Positions 62,159 through 64,000 of a stretch of DNA of 64,000 nucleotides are shown piece by piece. The notes below the pieces were generated by a model. It did not search any database. It worked only from the letters and a program-made list of their open reading frames with translations, and was not told the DNA's origin. The position numbers were made by a program, and so were the translations under genes. Numbering within the stretch: the stretch's first letter is position 1; the number at the start of each line of letters is the position of its first letter. Location: contig NZ_CP107020.1 in NCBI RefSeq assembly GCF_025725725.1, positions 2,604,001 through 2,668,000 of the forward strand, written 5' to 3'. This DNA comes from Brachybacterium huguangmaarense. GTDB lineage: Bacteria; Actinomycetota; Actinomycetes; Actinomycetales; Dermabacteraceae.

Positions 62159-62209
62159 GCGTGGCGACGCCCCGGGGACCATGGTCCGCGGGCGTCCGGC
62201 GGTGGGTGC

Positions 62210-62449
62210 TCACTCGTCGCCGGGGAGGCTGAGCACCTGGGACTCGCGGCCGTCGATCTTGTCGGCGGCCTCGAGGAGGGCGGCGGCGGTCTCGCGGGCC
62301 TGGCGGGCGGTCATGGGCTCGTCGTCGACGACCACGATGATGTGGCGCTCGTAGTTGTGGCCGTCGTGCATCGTCTGGATGTGGAGCACGGCACGCCCAG
62401 TGCGGGCGTGGTCAGTGTGGGTGACGACGGTGTGGCCGTCAGTGCTGAT
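62210..62449 (-). pseudogene. Small ORF without a normal start codon
   Basis: An open frame of 79 codons ends at 62210-62212 (TGA) and reads back through a helical C-terminus (TARQARETAAALLEAADKIDG) and YERHIIVVVDDEPM. No ATG or GTG occurs in frame before 62389 (GTG), which would give only 59 residues. The frame opens upstream to a TAG at about 62,474. The N-terminus may have been lost during rearrangement, or the protein may start at 62389. It looks like a small phage or island protein; function is unknown. Confidence 0.5.
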
Positions 62450-62465
62450 TCCTCCCCCATCGACC

Positions 62466-63083
62466 TCAGAAGTCTATGGTCACGAGGAGCGACACCAGGA
62501 GCGCGATGACGACCGTGTTGAAGGCGAAGGACACCACCGCGTGGATGGTGACCTCGCGCCGCATGCGGGTCGTACGGACCTCGACATCGGCGGAGTTGAA
62601 GCCGGTCGCCACCTGAACGGCGACGTACAGGAAGTCGTGGAGCCGGGGCGGGTCCTCCCCCGCGCTGCCGGGGAAGGACAGGCCACCGTCGCGGGCGGTC
62701 TCACGGGCATAGTGCACGGCGTAGACCGTGACGAGCAGCATCCAGGTCGCGGCGACCACGCCGATCGCCAGCGTGAGCGTGAGGGCGCTCCCTCGCAGGC
62801 TGGGCAGAACAGCGACGAGGACCACGGCTGCCAGAGCGATGATGCACATCGTGATCGCACCGGACGGGCCGCCTGTCGCATAGAGCGACTCCGACCGCTG
62901 ACGGGACCGGCGTTGGCCTTCGCTCTCGTGGAGCCACTCGGCCAGGGTGCGCCCGCCGGCCGGGGACAGCACCTGCCAGGTGAGGATCGTGTAGGTGACG
63001 CAGAAGAGGATCCACACGACGAAGTACCCACGGGCCTGGGCTCGCTCATCCCCGAGGGCATCGCCCAGAGCCTCACGGGTCAT
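62466..63083 (-). CDS. DUF1345 membrane protein with replaced N-terminus
   Basis: This 205-residue frame encodes a DUF1345-type membrane protein. It has four hydrophobic segments, the ordered loop YARETARDGGLSFPGSAGE followed by HDFLYVAVQVATGFNSADVE, and a final helix ending LLVSLLVTIDF. A typical member starts with one or two more membrane helices. Here the first homologous residues are YFVVWILFCVTYTILTW. The 18 or so residues before them (MTREALGDALGDERAQA) are the antisense of the GH31 fragment. The gene therefore seems truncated at a junction near 63,030 and given a new start. Confidence 0.75.
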   Translation of the reverse strand: MTREALGDALGDERAQARGYFVVWILFCVTYTILTWQVLSPAGGRTLAEWLHESEGQRRSRQRSESLYATGGPSGAITMCIIALAAVVLVAVLPSLRGSALTLTLAIGVVAATWMLLVTVYAVHYARETARDGGLSFPGSAGEDPPRLHDFLYVAVQVATGFNSADVEVRTTRMRREVTIHAVVSFAFNTVVIALLVSLLVTIDF

Positions 63084-63596
63084 GCCTTCACCTGCCCCGA
63101 CATGGTGGGCGGCGGCGACATCGCGGCGATCGGCCCCGACTCGCCGATCGACGCCGAGCAGTTCGTGCGCTACGCCCAGTGCGCGGCGCTGTTCCCGATG
63201 ATGCAGTTCTCCCTCAACCCGGCCCGCGTGCTCGGCGCCGAGGCGCTCGCCGCCGTGCAGGCGGCGGTCGCCCTGCGCCAGTCCCTCGTCCCCGAGATCG
63301 GCGCGCTCGTCGAGGCCGCCGCGCGGAGCGGGGAGCCCGTGCTGCGACCGCTCGCCTCCCACCATGCCGGGACCGAGGACGTGACCGACCAGTTCCTGCT
63401 GGGAGAGGACGTGCTCGTCGCGCCCGTGCTGACACCGGGAGCGACCACCCGCCGCGTCTTCCTCCCCCGCGGCCGGTGGACGCCGATCGGCACCGCGCTG
63501 GGCGGCACCGCGGAGGTCATCGTCGGCGACGATCCCGCTGTCCTCGACCTCCCCGTGCAGCTCGGGACCCTGCGCATGTGGCGGCGCGCCGCCTAG
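63033..63596 (+). pseudogene. Glycoside hydrolase family 31, C-terminal fragment
   Basis: A 187-codon frame begins abruptly at GLGSLIPEGIAQSLTGHAF and continues with TCPDMVGGGD and CAALFPMMQFSLNP. Then come YAQ-type segments, DQFLLGEDVLVAPVLTPGA and VFLPRGRWTPIGT, the closing barrel strands and beta-sandwich of GH31 alpha-glucosidases. The catalytic nucleophile (WxDxNE) and more than half of the enzyme upstream are missing; instead the sequence runs into the antisense DUF1345 gene. It is a remnant. Its TAG overlaps the stop of the convergent DHFR-like gene. Confidence 0.85.
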
Positions 63597-64000
63597 GGAT
63601 GGGCGGTGGGGCGGTATCGCGTCTCCTGGATGCGGCCGTCGAGGACCCGGCTCTCGAGGAGCTCGAGGTCGTAGTCCCCCGCCCCGCCGAACACCGGGTC
63701 GCAGCCGGTGCGGCCGGTGATGACGGGGAACACCGTCAGCTGGATCTCGTCCACGAGTCCCGCCGCCAGGAGCGCCCAGTTCATCGAGAGGCTGCCGTGC
63801 GACCGCAAGGGCACGTCGGACTCCTCCTTGAGCCGGGCGACGACGTCGACCGCGTCTCCCGACGCGATCTCGGCATGCGGCCAGTGGAGGGGCTCGGTGA
63901 GCGTCGAGGAGACCACCGTCGTCGGAAGGCGTCGCATGGCGGCGACCCATGCGTCGGGCAGATCGGCCTCCGCGACGTCGGGCCCCAGCAGGGCGATGAA
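63593..64000 (-). CDS. DHFR/RibD C-terminal-like reductase, partial
   Basis: The gene enters from the right edge, so only the last 135 codons are seen. It has the RibD_C/dihydrofolate-reductase-like fold: LRSHGSLSMNWALLAAGLVDEIQL is the conserved GSxxL..LL..GLVDE region, and FPVITGRTGCDPVFGGAG matches the P-V-x-G-x-G strand. These stand-alone proteins are common in actinobacteria and usually have no known substrate; they are not true folate enzymes. It is convergent with the GH31 remnant. Confidence 0.82.
   Translation of the reverse strand, partial: FIALLGPDVAEADLPDAWVAAMRRLPTTVVSSTLTEPLHWPHAEIASGDAVDVVARLKEESDVPLRSHGSLSMNWALLAAGLVDEIQLTVFPVITGRTGCDPVFGGAGDYDLELLESRVLDGRIQETRYRPTAHP

Overview
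The window is high-GC DNA with dense, often overlapping genes. It comes from the chromosome of an actinobacterium: it has RbpA, GarA/OdhI, an FtsR-like MerR protein, PafC next to tatA-tatC, HelY, a Corynebacterium-type glycogen synthase, polyprenol-phosphate mannosyltransferase and the imuA'-imuB-dnaE2 cassette. Gene order and the GTGA/ATGA overlaps suggest Micrococcales, perhaps Brachybacterium or another Dermabacteraceae genus; the genus is inference.

Layout. 0-9.4 kb: a plus-strand run of the end of pafC, tatA, tatC, a lipid kinase, helY, a degenerate amidohydrolase-like gene, lnt, ppm1 and fxsA. 9.4-14 kb: minus-strand rbpA, then five overlapping genes (GDPD, SURF1, DUF3099 and two proline-rich membrane proteins). 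14-22.9 kb: fabG, sixA, serB, divergent glgC and glgA, an RNase II-type exonuclease with an unknown partner, an ABC ATPase and a SpoU methyltransferase. 23-28.4 kb: an accessory patch with an FAD monooxygenase and divergent TetR, an aminoglycoside-phosphotransferase-like gene broken by one in-frame TGA, an APH(6)-type kinase, a MerR-peroxiredoxin fusion with its operator, and a Nudix protein. 28.4-34.8 kb: an SOS mutasome (imuA', imuB, dnaE2) behind two overlapping LexA boxes. 34.9-46.9 kb: transporters (YhgE/Pip, MMPL with a degenerate ABC-like tail and divergent TetR, queuosine-precursor transporter, ArsB/NhaD-like, Bcr/CflA, DHA2 MFS). 46.9-48.1 kb: a 72-nt palindrome, a Pcm-like methyltransferase and, overlapping its stop codon, a 28-bp sequence with the structure of the chromosomal dif site, which would place the replication terminus here. 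48-61 kb: an M23 peptidase, DUF2252, SHOCT, AlkZ-like, PCD-VOC, PAC2, pentapeptide-like, methyltransferases, a ParA-like ATPase and the GarA-FtsR-MerR cluster. 61-64 kb: tRNA-Pro(GGG) with a frameshifted integrase remnant at its 3' end, a membrane-anchored HIRAN protein, a truncated DUF1345 gene fused at about 63,030 to a 5'-truncated GH31 glycosidase, and a partial DHFR-like gene.

How the genes work together. The first block is envelope and lipoprotein biogenesis: Tat export, acylation, and mannosyl-phosphate-polyprenol supply. glgC and glgA make glycogen. GarA with FtsR links carbon metabolism to growth control. The SOS cassette gives damage-induced mutagenesis. Several genes have a TANNNT box 6-7 nt before the start codon and no Shine-Dalgarno sequence, so leaderless transcription appears common. 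Strong inverted repeats separate many of the convergent gene pairs.
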